Part shown: positions 34,483-47,129 of the stretch, piece after piece | Layout of the letters: each line of letters opens with the position of its first letter | How positions within the stretch are numbered: the first letter of the stretch is position 1 | NCBI RefSeq assembly: GCF_026151205.1 | Contig: NC_087075.1 | Span: 10,152,303-10,216,302, forward strand | Origin: Bolinopsis microptera | Taxonomy: Eukaryota > Ctenophora > Tentaculata > Lobata > Bolinopsidae | Direction of reading: 5' to 3' | Length of the DNA stretch: 64,000 nt | Made by a program: the position numbers and the translations under genes | Notes under the pieces: generated by a model | What the model was told of the DNA's origin: nothing | The model's input: the letters and a program-made list of their open reading frames with translations, nothing else | The model's database searches: none

Positions 34483-35407
34483 CATAATATAAATATAATT
34501 ATAATGTGATACTTAGAATATTTAAATTTTATAATAACCTGTTTTCCCAAGGATGTCAAATACGTATCGGTATAGCGTATCGTATAAACGTATGGCATAC
34601 GAATACGTATTTCTCAAACGTGTTTTTTACGTACTTCGTTCAAATCTGTCATTTGTCATTTCGTCCATCGATTCTTTAAATTGAGCATTTATGATTTAGC
34701 AGGAACGCGCTAAAAACGCGCGTTTACAAATATAAATATTACATTTCTTCCTGAAGCATTCGGGTTCTGGACCCGCCGACGATAGTTTTATTTTCACTTT
34801 TTGGCAAATTTGAATAGCTAACAATACCTCGGTAATATAATCAGCAAAGCTCACGATACAGTATATTATGGAATTGAACTTGAAGGTGAACATAGTCATA
34901 ATGAAATAGTCACCCGACCAAAAAATGTGCGGCCACTTTTTCCGCCTTAATCAGATTCTTAGTCACTTTTTATATTTATAAGCCATCGGGCCATTTTGGT
35001 AGCAATTTGTATTCGAGCAGATTATGATGCCGATTATGCTGGTTAGGCAGATTATGATGAAAGATGTGTGGCACATGGCAGCTGATCTTTTAACTTTAAC
35101 TACTTGCGTACTTTGCGGAAACGTTTATTGCAAGAAATACGTGCGTATTCGGACAAAATTTAACATAAAAAACATTTTTTCTGAAACTGCAAAATGGGCC
35201 GTATATCACGTTGACGTACTTCTTAGAATTTTGAAAAACGGCGTATTTTCGACCGGTTTTTCGGCGTATGCAACATCGATGTGTTTTCCATTGATCCAAT
35301 ATGATATAGTTTACTATTTAAGTCCGAATCCGATGATAGAAATTACAATTGACTGAAATTAAAAAGTTGCCATATCCTAAACATGAGTTCGCGCAACCGC
35401 AGTGGAA

Positions 35408-35525
35408 TAATTTTGTAAAAAATGTCAACGGACTTTAACTTTATAATTTGAACGGACATTAAGATTAACGCTATACTAGGAGTAGGACCTCCAGCGTTCA
35501 ATTAAGGTCCGATTATAAGGTATAC
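35408..35525. mobile_element. Degraded MITE of the GGACTTT family
   Basis: Contains GGACTTTAACTTT, TTTGAACGGACATTAAG and GACCTCCAGCGTTCA, and ends GTCCGATTATAAGGTA like the 60.4-kb copy. The left end is not clear. Confidence 0.55.
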
Positions 35526-36545
35526 AGTATACACCGGGGTTCAGTTTCACACTTAGTTGTAGTGAACGGTGGATTTTGACGTATTGAACGCGTAACACGT
35601 TCCAGTCATTTTGTAGTGAACGTTATTAAACAACTGATAATTATTAATGGACATCTATGAACGTTTGATTGTCCTCATACTCATAAGTCAATTGTTACTG
35701 TTAGTTAGCAGAATTGTAGACTTAGCGGAGAGATAAAAGACTAACGTAGTAACTCGTACTCCGTTTTATAGATCTAGATTGTAGAGTACGCTATATAAAT
35801 ATCTACCACATACTGCACACTTTATATTATCACAAACGACTAGTAACAGAGTACCGGTCTAGATGCTAGAGATTTGGCTGCTAAATCGAAAACAGTCGGA
35901 TATCAATCTATTTTCCTGTTAGCTAGACCAGAACTGAGTGGCAAACAGGAGAATTAAAACTATATTGAAAGGTTCTGGAATTTCTAACGGCTCATGGTTG
36001 CTAGATGTCAGAAAATTGTTTTATCATTTATCTGCCATTGAACCCTGTGATCCTATGATAAGGACCCGGCAATAGCCATTGGATCACAAGCAGAAACTAT
36101 TTGTCGAACTAGATAACACTACCTGGACTCTAGTTCGTCTGCTTCGAGTTCGACACGTACCGAAGTACGACAGGGGTGATATCTGGCGACTTTAATTTGT
36201 CGAACTATAGTACGTGTCGAATTAGATTACGTGAATCCTACTGAACACTACAAGTAATTTATCCATAACGTTCAGAACGTGAGATGAGTTTTAGTGAACG
36301 TTCCGTACGTGAACTACAACTAAGGTTTCACACCTCGAGGCAGTGGTGTCGAAATGAAAATGGGAGTTGCAACTAGACGTCAATTTCACAGGCTAGTTCG
36401 TTATTATTTTAAACTTGAACAGTAGCTTTATATTAAAGAAAAAACTCCAGCAACAGTTTTCAGTTTATTTAGGTGAATCCGTTTTCTTAACTTTTTAGAA
36501 TATGATGCACATTCTGTGACTTTAGTGTGAAGTTTAAAGAACACA

Positions 36546-36598
36546 TTGACACACGCTGTATAGTGTATACCTCTTATAATATAAGATAAGAGGTATAC
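36546..36598. repeat. Short imperfect hairpin
   Basis: ACACGCTGTATAGTGTATACCTCTTAT-type left arm (starting TTGACACACGC) and a complementary ATAAGAGGTATACAACGTGT right arm. A similar TTGACACACGCTGCAAC...GTGCAACGTGTAG pair occurs at about 5218-5280. Confidence 0.7.
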
Positions 36599-37542
36599 AA
36601 CGTGTAGCAATGTTTACAGCACCCAATGTCTATGGCAATTCATATCCATCACATTATTTTTAATTTAAAATTATGTTTTTATTTTCAATCTTTTATTCAT
36701 AACTGTTAATTTATAATTATTTATGTTTGATCATTTTTCCTCTGACTAAAGTTGAAAGTACAACTACAAGGTTGAAGTCTCAACTCTCAAACAATCATTT
36801 GTTTCTGAAAACAATAAATCGTTTATCAATATTTTTGCCAATATTCCTAAATGCTTTAACAGTTAATTTTAACAAAATCCCCCACGGCACACGAGATGAC
36901 AATAAAATTAAAACTCATTTATTTATCCAATAAGTAGATCAAACGGAATTAAAACAAATAACATATAAAATGGTGCTAAGATCGAGTTTGTGTCGGAACC
37001 TGCAGACTAAGCCATTAATTATTTATACGTCAAAAACTGCAGTAAAATAAGGTTAAAACTGTTGAAAATTAAAATTAAAAATTAAAACTATCTGCCAGTC
37101 TATAATAAACATGATGCTATCAAATTATGGCTACTTAAAAGTGGTCGTTATAGCCGGCTCATTGAGTAACAATCGTGAAATTTTTTACAGTAGCTTTATT
37201 AATTGAAGCGAAAGCAACAATACTGTCACAGATACATTCGAACATGAAAAGCGTACAAATCACTGCTAGTACTGGGGTTCAAGTCGGTGTATTTGCCCAA
37301 TAACTCAACAATTGTATAACTATACCTCAAATCACTGCTGGGTTTCAATTTTCAATGTGGACACAATTGCTTGTAATCTTCTACGTTACACACCGTATGC
37401 TATTATTGGGTTTCATAACCTAAACCATATTGGACTCGGAGATTTATCGTCGCTTCAGTAGTTTGTCCTTTTTTGATCTACTTAACTTTTTAGTTTTCTT
37501 GCTAATTTTACCGATCAAACATTGCTCTCATACAGTTTATTT

Positions 37543-37745
37543 TAGCGGACTTTATTTGAACGGACAATAGTTGGACTTGGACGCTGGAGGTCCTAGCGTT
37601 CATTTTAATGTCCGTTCTAATTAAGTCCGATAAAGTAGTTAAATTAAATACTGATCATGAATGCCTTCGAGCGTTCATTTTTATGTCCGTTCAAAATTAT
37701 GACCGTTGATCACGCTATGTTCGGTCAAATAACGTCCTATAACTT
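37543..37745. mobile_element. MITE of the CGGACTTTATTTGAACG family
   Basis: About 200 bp, closely parallel to 60369-60562. Shared words include CGGACTTTATTTGAACG, GTTAAATTAAATACTGAT and GAATGCCTTC. The terminal CCTTA motif is degraded. Confidence 0.7.
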
Positions 37746-38364
37746 TTAAATGTCATTTCCGTCTTTAGATAATCGTTGATAGATTGTCATCCCAGTCCAC
37801 ACCAATCATGTAAAAAATCCGGAAAATCGTGAAAATGTTGAAAAGTTGAAAATCTGCTGAATTTGGTGTATGGAATTGGAATTAAGCACTTTTTCGGAGC
37901 CATGCAATAAAAAATATACAAAAAGTAAATTTCGATGGAAATTTACTTTTATACGTCAATAAATGAGTTCCGTCAACTCCATCCAAAATGAAAGAATTGA
38001 CTCGATCCTCTTTTTGTACAACTGTCAGGATACCAAGACATAGTTCACAAATAAATAGTAGTTCGTAACAACTGAGACCACCAGGACCAGGATTATTGGT
38101 TTTAGTGGGAGGGCATCTGAAAAAATGGAAATAAATATATGGTAATTTTCTGAAATGAAATGTTCAAATTGAGGACGATGAATCAATCTTTCCTACTGAA
38201 TACTGATACAATATTGAAAATTTGCGATAGGAACTCCGAAGTGAAGGCAGGCCAAGTTTTTGACGGTGGTTATACCAATGCCACCGGTTATACCGGTTGT
38301 ACCGGTTATACCGGTTGTACCGACTACCGGACACCGTTATTGTGCTCTAGAGCACAGAATCTAG

Positions 38365-38973
38365 TCAGTTCTTGTTATGATCAATTTCATTAGAGAATGC
38401 AGCTCCTCCCTTTGGCCTGCCAGCCATGTCCACCTTTTTGCCTAATACTGATTTATTGTATGACTGTTTTGTAGCTTTGTAGAATCAGTAGTATCAGTAG
38501 ATTTACCCTGATATCCGTAAAGTACCGCCTCTCACTAGTCCAACTGGCTGTAACTGTAATACCAGAACTTACCGTTAACAATAACCCCTTCCTCCTCCGT
38601 TTTCTCTTCTTCCTCTGAGCAGGTGGAGTCAAACCGTGGCCTGACATCTTCTAAGGGATCTGAAGTGGTGAACACTCTTTAAAACATACTGGAAAGTATT
38701 TACATTGAAGTCTTTGGGCTTTCAATACTTAAATTAGGGCACATCTAATCTAACAATTTTCGCAAACTAGAAATTCATGAATTGCTGATCAACATTTAGT
38801 AAAATTAAATGGATGTAAGGAAAATATCCGTAAATGGAAATAAAGCCCCCCCCCGGCCCCCGTCGAGCAGTTACCTGGTTGCTCCTGAGGTGGTAAGTCG
38901 GCTGGTCTATCCAAAGAAAATCTAGCAGGCTTAAGACACGCCACATGTCGTCTTGTAGTATTTGGTGTCCTTT
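38365..38973 (-). CDS. Unrecognised gene, last four coding exons
   Basis: On the - strand, exons 38973-38875, 38650-38573, 38553-38507 and 38463-38365 join with consistent phases (1, 1, 0) at AG/GT boundaries and end in TGA at 38367-38365. The joined peptide of about 107 aa starts RTPNTTRRHVACLKPARF. It continues with an acidic segment (DSTCSEEEEKTEEEG), then WTSERRYFTDIR, and closes with GKKVDMAGRPKGGAAF and EIDHNKN. I do not recognise a family. Composition suggests a disordered, probably nuclear or cytosolic C-terminus. The 5' part must lie at higher coordinates, possibly beyond or within the neighbouring transporter gene; I could not find the preceding exon. Confidence 0.65.
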
Positions 38974-39117
38974 CTGAAGAAAGTAAATTGAATTAACGGG
39001 TAAATATGTTTTTAAAGATGCAGAACAGGGTATTTGTAATATTCATCTCTCTGCTCCTAAGATTACCTTATAAAAGTAGATAGCTTTTTAAATAAAAGTA
39101 TAATAAGTAATAGCAGG

Positions 39118-39172
39118 ATGGCAAAGCTGGGGTTGGAGGTTATTGGGGAAGACGACCTGCCCGTTCCAATGC
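39118..39172 (+). CDS. Possible first coding exon, partner unknown
   Basis: ATG followed by AKLGLEVIGEDDLPVPM, then a strong donor (ATGC|GTAAGT) at 39173. Without splicing the frame continues to a stop at 39387 (89 codons). I could not link it to the transporter exon that begins 0.3 kb downstream, since no good acceptor precedes that ATG. It may be a 5' exon of another transcript or chance. Confidence 0.25.
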
Positions 39173-39497
39173 GTAAGTTCTTTGTTTACTTAAAAAGAAG
39201 TTATAAAATCCTCGATAAGGGCCTTAACGGCTCCGACCAAGACCTTACCCTCGGTCCAACAGTGCTGCAGCACCAATCTGTATCACCAAACCAGTTGGCA
39301 TGGAGATTGGAGCTGTCACGTGCTTTGAAGTTATCAAGTGACAAAGAAAACACGCTTTGGTTAACCATTAGTTTGCTGGCTACGTGAAATACAGACCGAT
39401 AGAAACTCCAAACAAAAAACTTTTATGTTGCATTTGGGGGCAATTCCTCGAATTTATTGTTTCGTACCTCTATGCTGTATTGAGTAATATTTGAAAA

Positions 39498-40295
39498 ATG
39501 AATGAGAAAATTTCAATTTTAGATACTGGGAGCGATCCAGAAAACTCTAAAAAAGAAATGGGAACAACAAGAAAAGTAGTGGTGCTTGGTCTTCTTATGC
39601 TCTGCTGTATGTCATTCAGTATTTGTTCCTCTATAAGGTACGCATTCCTGACCGATGCCTTCAAAAGAAGAGGGGTCCCCGGGTCAGTATACGGGCCCAT
39701 GGAGACCAGCTGCTTCTTAGGTTTCATTATCATGTACTTTTCAGGAGTTACGGAGGCCATTATGAGGAGGACCAACAACAGGAACATCTTCGTGATATTC
39801 TTGGTGCCCTTGGCCCTGAGCTCGCTGGCGACCGGATTCGTTTACTACATTCCTAACACATATGTAATGGTCTCAGTTTCCTTTTGCTTGAGGATCTGCC
39901 AAGGTGCTCTTTTCTATTCCAACTCGATATATCCCGTAGATTTCGCTCATGCTCATTTTGAGGATATGTTCGATTTTGTGAATGGTCTGACAATGATTGG
40001 CAACTTCGGAGGTCATGGAATTGCGGAGTGCCTTGGATGTTTTATGTATGAACACTTTGGCTACATAACTCCATTTATCTTTTCATCCAGCTTAACTCTT
40101 GTAGTTTGTTCAGTTGCTTTCTTTGTCATCCCTAAGTCAAAGGCTTATCTGGCAACTCAAGACGAGGCATCAGACCAAAATACCGGATCAATCTATCCTT
40201 CTGAATCTAAGTCTAACCGCTCACGACTATCCAAACTGCTAGCTATCCCGATGATAGCGACTATGCTTATCAATGTCAACTACGGAGTTTTTCAG
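39498..40295 (+). CDS. SLC18B1-like exon 1
   Basis: 266 codons from ATG to donor TTCAG|GTGAAA, phase 0 out. Holds the N-terminal six-helix half and the central loop. The strand-opposite open frame at 39470-39787 is a shadow. Confidence 0.87.
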
Positions 40296-41688
40296 GTGAA
40301 AACCAAATTTTGTTGCATTAACTACGTCCTACACCTTCGATTCTAAATTAAATATGTGATAGTGGTCTTATATAAACATGTTTTACAAGTTCACCCCTCA
40401 CACTCCACATAGAATAACTCCCACCCTTATATTGCAGGTAGCTGTGGCTCCATTCCTTCATGAGACCTTCAACAAGTCCTTATCATACGGAGGCACAGTA
40501 CTAATAATGTTATGTGTTGGAATGGTTATCGGGAGTCTCGCAGCTGGGGTGCTACTCCAGAGGAAGATCCTCAACCACTACACTATTATGTTGTGTGGAG
40601 CCCTCTTGATTGGTGTTGGACTTATGCTGGCGTTCCCTCCTCAGTTTTTAACCTCGGTTTATAGCTTAGCCCCGATCTTAGCGTTTCCTGGAGTTCTTTT
40701 GGCGGGAATTGGGGATCCGCTTATGACAATCGCTACCCTTCGAGCGCTCTATAATCTTCAGGTTTACAGATTTAGAAACATATTTTTGTATCCTTGCAGC
40801 AGTTTTATTTTGCGGTTTTTTAAAGTCAGTCAACCATTGATGAAGCCTATAGTATAGCGGTCAGCTAATTTAAACCAGACAATATAACTTAATTCACATC
40901 AGTGCACGACTTTCGTTCGTTTTTCCTTGGCCAAAAGATGAATGTAATGGTCAATAAAGTTTTCCTAAAGTAACATCACAATCAGCGTTGTATCTAAAGA
41001 ACTGGAAGTGTAATACATTATTCAAATTGATTCTACAACTAATTTACTTAACAATTATAAAAGTTTCAGGATAGACCGCAACCCTTACTGAAACCCTTAC
41101 CCCCAATTTGAGGAGAAAACAATATGAAGCTATTTACACAGGCTAGGAGTAACAATAATTATCATACACAAAATAAATATTTCAGATTTCGACCCAATTA
41201 GTTAAAATTAATATCAAAGCTTTCAGGTGGAAAACTCTTCACACATTTAAAATTTAAATTAAAAACTCTCATAGGAAGAGAGAATCGGCAAGGCGTCCCC
41301 AGAAGTAGTGACGAGAATAACGGCAATGTGGCTGGTAGGGTACGAGACTAGTTACTATAATGGACCTTTCCTTGCAGGAGTGCTCAATGACATTTTCACA
41401 TATCCAGGTAATTCACGATGACCATTTTGCATATCCAGGTAAGACTGACAGTGACTGTTCTGTGTAAAAATAATCTTATTGACAATTTTAGAAAAATTTA
41501 TTTTTAATAGTATACTTTGAGGATCAAGGAATGTAAATATCTTATTTTCCATATTTTCAGATTCAGCTCTAATTCTGGCGGGACTATCTGTTCTGTCAGC
41601 TCTAATAGCTATTGGGATGCGGCTAATCACCTTTGACAAAAAATCTGATGACCCTGATAAGACACCTTTGAAATCAGTGGAGTACTAG
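39498..41688 (+). CDS. MFS transporter, SLC18B1-like (four exons)
   Basis: Exons 39498-40295, 40438-40761, 41275-41407 and 41561-41688 join in frame to about 460 aa, close to the roughly 456 aa of human SLC18B1, a vesicular polyamine transporter of the SLC18/DHA1 group. Predicted plan: cytosolic N-terminus, about six membrane helices in exon 1, a polar central loop (KAYLATQDEASDQNTGS), about four to five more in exon 2, and the last in exons 3-4. Family-like features include GSVYGPMETSCFLGF, FCLRICQGALFYSN, GHGIAECLGCFMYEHFGY and the exon 3 stretch FLAGVLNDIF. It probably moves an organic cation into vesicles by proton exchange; the substrate is inference. The gene looks intact. SLC18A or another DHA1 relative is possible. 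Confidence 0.85.
40438..40761 (+). CDS. SLC18B1-like exon 2
   Basis: 108 codons between acceptor TATATTGCAG and donor CTTCAG|GTTTAC, phase 0 both sides. Encodes VAVAPFLHETFNKSLSYG, then helices including MLCVGMVIGSLAAGVLL and a conserved-looking LLAGIGDPLMTIATL. Confidence 0.85.
41275..41407 (+). CDS. SLC18B1-like exon 3
   Basis: 133 nt from acceptor CTCTCATAG to donor TATCCAG|GTAATT, phase 0 in and phase 1 out. A near copy of the exon end and donor (CATATCCAGGTAAGAC) lies at about 41433-41448; using it would bring in a stop after four codons. Confidence 0.8.
41561..41688 (+). CDS. SLC18B1-like exon 4
   Basis: 128 nt from acceptor ATTTTCAG to TAG. Encodes the last helix (LAGLSVLSALIAIGMRLI) and a short charged cytosolic tail. 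Confidence 0.83.
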
Positions 41689-42988
41689 GAGAAGTCTTTA
41701 AATGTCATGTGTTGGTCGAATAACTTTGCCAACTTAAGAGCAAATAGGACTGGTGTAGGTGTAGACTTTGGTAGTCTGGTGGGAGGTGAGACATATTATT
41801 GACATGTGATAGTGATTCTGGGGTTTGATTGGTTCATAGTCTAAGCTGATTGGCTTCGTTATAACCATTAATGCACTATAACCATTAATGCAAAGCCCAT
41901 AATTTTTCGCCATCCCACTAATAGATAATATTCACCTTCAAGAGGAATTTTATTTTCTTGATTTACATTTTACACACCATAAATTTAAGAATAATATAGT
42001 GTAGAGTTTCTGTCACAACAAGACTGCAATCCTTAGTAACAACAATTTATTTCTCCCAACAATTTGTATCTGGTCCAAGTAAGAGCCTTGTCTCCAAGTA
42101 AGAGCCTTGTGTCCAAAAACTCATCTTTACAAACGTTTCAGTGTGTGCAAAAGCTTTCAGGCCCGCACATTCCTTGCCCCCGTTAGTTGCCTGTCCGTTT
42201 ACAACCCAATTAGTTGCCAAAGACAGAAAGTCATATGCCAAATGAGCATTATATTTTCATTTTTATAAATTTGTTGATTCTGTAAAATGTGCTAAAATTA
42301 AATTTCTTGTTTCATTGAATTTCTGTCACGTGTCAACAAATTATGATCCACTTTATTTTTTATTGGAAAGTTAAATCAACTGTGCTGTGTTTATTATGGT
42401 AGGGTTAATCTGTAACTCTTAGAAACTGACCCTTGCTTTAAGAAAATACAATTTTGTATTATTTTGTATCTATAATTATATATTCAGTATAACCCCGATC
42501 TACTGCAGCTCAGAGTTTGGGGGAAAGGAAACATTCAGGGTTAATCGGGGTTTGCGGTAAATCGGGGTTTTGTTTGTTAACATTATGCATGTTAAGCCCT
42601 ATTAAATAAATAAAAGGAGATGGCCGCGGTAAATCGGAGTTTGCGGTAAATCTGGGCACGGTAAATCGGGGATTTACTGTACTTGAACATTGGCCAGTAA
42701 GAAGTACATTTGTTCGATTTAATAAAAACGACCTTAATAAGCTTCTTAACGTGTCATTTAATACTTTATAAATATCTCCGGGATTTCGACGCGGGATCAT
42801 ATTATCACTCAGCCCGGCCCGCTGTTAGATAAACATCTCAAGGTGATATCATCCCGCCCCGGAAATTTGTATAAACCCGGCCCGCTTTTTAGTCGTAACT
42901 GATGTTTATCATTCAATTCTCCGACTTACAATAATCAATGATACTGCTGATTAGAACTCGATAATAGTAGAACAGTTAGACGCGCGAT
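41689..42988. other. Downstream of transporter, no gene
   Basis: AT-rich with a short degenerate GGTAAATCGGGG repeat (about 42535-42672). No coding exon recognised. Confidence 0.5.
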
Positions 42989-43072
42989 CACGTGGGCGCG
43001 TCACGTGCGTACCACGTGCCACCAATAGCATACGCCGAGTCTATACCACGTGACACGAAAGCGCACCACGTG
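42989..43072. promoter_or_regulatory. Five CACGTG boxes in 84 bp
   Basis: CACGTG at 42989, 43002, 43013, 43047 and 43067, plus a CCAAT at about 43022. About 130 bp further is a weak TATA-like AAAAATAGTATT, and a 15-codon open frame starts at 43280. No long gene follows, so this may control a non-coding transcript, a gene outside my recognition, or be part of a repeat. Confidence 0.5.
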
Positions 43073-45873
43073 ATATGAAACATCGTAACCGTCCACTTCT
43101 TTTACACGCAAATTCCTGGGAAAGTTGCCAAAGCAGCTAATTCTTGGAATTTCTCCAACGCGTGGCGTGAGAAGTTGGCGACTAGCCAGCTACCCTTGTC
43201 CGTGCCCTAAAAATAGTATTGTTTTGCTTGCTCTCCTTCCAGCTCTTGTTCCTGCTAACGTTCAAGCTATTGCTCCACTATGACAGATCGGTTTGACATT
43301 CAGATTGATGAACTGAATATACTCTAAAGTATAAATCCCTTGTCGAAATCGCCGGAGATAATTATAATCCATAAACACTTCACGCTCAGGGCTAAATAAA
43401 TGTAATCCCTCAGCTGGCGCTTCGGGATTACATATTAACACAAAACTCGTGCGCTGCGCGCACTCGTATGTGTTTATCAGATCATCCCGCTAGCGCGGGA
43501 TGATCTGTTATATAAACCCTTTGCGTGGCGGGTTTATGTTATTATAACATTATATTTAGTAAGTGGACACTGGACAATAAATTAATTTTGAGAATACCCG
43601 ATTGCAACTGTATGGCCGATCAATATGTGGAATTTTAAAAGTGCGTAAAGTACGCACAAACCAACTATGATTATTTTAGGTCAAAAATCCAAAATAGCGG
43701 TCAAAATTTGCCAGGCATAACATTTAAGTGCAAAAAAAATGTCGTGAAAAGTACGACTAATTGCTTAGTGTGTGTGGCAAGTTTGCCAAAGTTTGCTCGA
43801 GTGCAGTGAATATTTGGGAAATGTGTGGCAACTGTGCGGCTAATTTTCTTAAGTACGATTTTGTGTTGGAAAACTGCTCAAACTATTCTAAAATGATGAC
43901 GGTTGATTATAGACTAAGAGTGTAATCGTTGTGTTCATTGGAATCTTTCACCATAGAAGTTTGGTGTCCTATTACTCTGAAAAAGTTACACAATCTGAAT
44001 TCTCAAAATGAAATCTATAGTTACTACTCAGCACTCATATTTGATATTTCATCAAAAATAGCATACATTTAGAAAATGATGCTATGATTTGACGGCAAGA
44101 TTTTGTTCCATTTCTATAGTCAATATTTTCATTATGGTAGGTAGGTAACGCACCGAAATTGTTTAATGTTTATTGAGGTAGGTACATGAATAAGGCACCG
44201 AAAATGCGTGAGGAACAGCTTAAAGTGCAAATATGCGATTCCGCATTATTTTTTGCCTCTGAAATTTGCCCTCATCGTGTTTTTTCTAAATTATAACTTT
44301 CCGCGAAGTATCCACTTAATATACTTTATCGAAGTTTATTTATTTTCACTCCGCAAGCGTTTTTCCAAAATCTAGTTATGCCTTTAATCAATACTACCAT
44401 GCACCAAAAATAATATGGTAAACCAAGTTAGGACCACCTTACATGTTTGTTTGAAATTTCAATAGTCTTAGTACAAAGCCAATTATCAGTGCCAAAACGT
44501 CGTTTATTTTTTAGTTTCATTAGTTATTTTAGTTACTAAGTTTACTATTTTAAACTCACATTTTTTCCTTGCCATTGCAGAAGGCAAAAAGATCGTAGGG
44601 AATAAGTAATCGGGTTTGAATATATGAGGTGGCCCAACGCCGCTACGATATAGAGAAAAGTCTGCTCCTTCGTAATATAATCCACTCTCCCTTAATAAGT
44701 TAATACTCGAATTCAGGAGTATAACGTATTAATCATTTGAACGGAATCGTAAATGGAAGTGTTATTTTAGTGTTCAGCTGATAAACTCATGCAATGTATT
44801 GGCTGCAGGCTGATCATTAATTAGTATCGCACTGAATGGTAAGAATACATAATTGAAAACAGATTGTACTATGCATTAACGTTCAGGAAGCAAAGAAGAT
44901 TGTGGCATGCTGTTAAAGAATCTTATACAAAATCAAGGGCTCGATGGTGCCGTACGAGTGTCGAGTAAGCATCAAAATGTATTAATGAAAGTTAGATGCA
45001 GATAATATCTAAGATGAGACAGAATAACAGTCAATAAAGCTGGCATACGCCACACGATACAACACATGATGTAAGCATTATTTACATGAAACGAAACACC
45101 GCGCAAAATATAAAATGATCCACAACCTTACAACCAAACCACATACAGATCGACGGCGACACCTATACTAATCACTAATGCGCACAGAGTTTTTCAAGTT
45201 CGCAGGCCTAAATGAAAACGCGATTGTCACGTGCGTCACCGCGGCGAAATTCTTGTTATTCCAAAATACATAGAAATGCAATTAATATACGGCACAATTT
45301 TTGGTTCTGTAACCCGCTAGAAGGTTGCCTCACGAAACCCAACACTGGTAGTAGTAATAATATAATTACTCTGGTAAAATGAAAATACTTTTTTGTGTTT
45401 TAATTTTTCTATGCCTTATATAAGGTTATACTTTTGTTCACATTTTACACATTTGCTCACATCACTCACATTCAGCCGCTCTGACATGGTTAACCAACTT
45501 CCTTGTGTTGTTGGTTAATCATATGAGCGGGTTATAAATACTTCATTTCTTTTCATAATATGATACACCACAAAATAAGTGTCAACAATCTTTAGCGAGG
45601 ATTTATCGTTTAACATTTAATATAGCATCCGAAGAATCTTCTAGCAAAAGTTCGCCTGAATCGAATTTGGAGGAGTTTTCCCTTGATGATCCCCTCCCAC
45701 TTTGTCGAACTACTACTGTAGAGCAGTGAGAAATGGTGAATTCTGGCAAGGATGAATAAGAGATAAAGAAGAGATAAGAGAATATAGGAGAAGATAAGAA
45801 GAAGCAGACGTGGCTAGGGGGTTTACCTCAGAAACCACGTGGTGTCATTCCAAATCGATGATCAAAACCAGTA
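43073..45873. other. Intergenic, no gene seen
   Basis: Contains self-complementary GC-rich words such as ATCATCCCGCTAGCGCGGGATGAT (about 43481-43505, a perfect palindrome of which I quote only the core CCCGCTAGCGGG-like part) and AT-rich sequence. No coding exon or recognised transposon. Confidence 0.45.
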
Positions 45874-45879
45874 AATCTT
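45874..45879 (+). repeat. Target-site duplication, left copy
   Basis: AATCTT immediately outside the G-run end of the 2.5-kb element; the same six bases follow its C-run end at 48417-48422. Confidence 0.8.
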
Positions 45880-46007
45880 GGGGGGGGGGGGGGGGTCAAC
45901 CTCATTTTACCTCATTTTACCTCATTTTACCTCATCCCAATTTTGCCTTTTTGGCTGGCCGAATGAGGTAAAATGAGGTAAATTTCGGCAAACATTTTTA
46001 ACAGGTA

Positions 46008-46450
46008 AAATTCTCTAAATCGTCAATTTAGTCACGAAGGAGTATGGAAGGAGTTCTAAATGTGTGCTCCTCTAATATAAACAGTAGGAAATGGTTAACG
46101 TTAGTCGAGGTCTCAGGTCTCTACAATGTCGGAAAGTTCCTGCAGGAATTTGCGCATTGCGCTTGAAGCGCAAGATTCACAGCGCCAAAAGCGAAGGTCG
46201 TAGAGACATGAGACCTTGACTAAAGTTAACCATTTCATACCATTGCTATAAGAGTATGCCACATTCAGAGTCCTGAACACACTCCCATATCTCTTAATCG
46301 TCAATTGTATGAATTTTACCTGTTAAAATATATCATCTTTTACTGATATCAATTTAGTTTAACAATGTTAGTTTTTAAAAAGAAAATAATACTTCACACC
46401 AAACTAACACACAATATGAGAATATAAAGAGTAAGGTTTTCTTGGAGACC
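46008..46450 (+). repeat. Left arm of internal long inverted repeat
   Basis: Complementary to about 47130-47575. It includes TTAACAGGTAAAATTC, GGAAATGGTTAACG and TGCGCATTGCGCTT. The arm is itself partly palindromic around 46095-46240. Confidence 0.88.
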
Positions 46451-46699
46451 TGGACAATCAAAATAGTGTACATTGCTGCTGTCATTGTCAAGACTCCAGA
46501 ATAAGAGGGTCTAGTTGTGGGATTATGCTGGATAACAGATATGATAAGTGATAACATCCTACAAAAGAATGTTAGCTAAGTTCCTCCTAGTCCTAAGCAT
46601 TATCTTGTTTCAGAGGGAATGAGTGATTTAAAAAGATGAGGCCAAAGAGTTAGTTGTGAAGAAGGCATTTGTACTCTGTAATTTCTAAGCTAATTTTTT

Positions 46700-46930
46700 T
46701 CGATATTTATAGCTATTTACTGATCTTGTTTTGACGTATCAGCAAGAGATCACTGGACCTCGTTAGTTGTTAGTCATGTTATGCTGATCCAGTTAGTGAC
46801 GAGCTATGAAGTAATCATTCGACCTCATTTAATACTGATCCTATCAATGACGAGCTATGTAGTAATCAGTGGATCTCGTCAATGCTCATCCTGTCCGGAC
46901 TGTCAGTGACGAGTTATGAAGAAATAAATG
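46700..46930. repeat. Degenerate tandem repeat inside the element
   Basis: About three units of roughly 75 bp marked by GTGACGAGCTATGAAGTAATCA-like words (core GACGAGCTATG), in the loop between the long arms. Confidence 0.7.
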
Positions 46931-47129
46931 AAGACCTCATTAATTCCATGTTCCAAGAAGATATTCCTCTGGTAACAACCCCTTTTGGCCTGCTTCTGAA
47001 CATAATATGAAGATTCGAAAACCTAGTCTACCTAAATTGGAACTTGCTGACTGCATTGGAAAATGGAGAACAATCGAGAAATGATAATCAGTGCCAGGAT
47101 ATAATCAAAGTTGAATTCGGAATCCAAGG

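Larger units (their letters stand above)
34483..38364. other. Intergenic, repeat remnants only
   Basis: No gene I can support. Contains two degraded copies of the CGGACTTTATTTGAACG element (about 35408-35525 and 37543-37745) and a hairpin at 36546-36598. A 110-codon open frame at 35024-35356 has no recognised similarity. Confidence 0.5.

Noticed and set aside
35024-35356. 110-codon open frame with cysteines and hydrophobic stretches
   Set aside because: Composition follows the AT-rich DNA; no family motif and no flanking signals of a gene.
39105-39320. Possible upstream - strand exon for the unknown gene (GACCGAGG followed by GTAAGG)
   Set aside because: In the phase required by the exon at 38973 the candidate contains a stop, and its acceptor lacks a pyrimidine tract.
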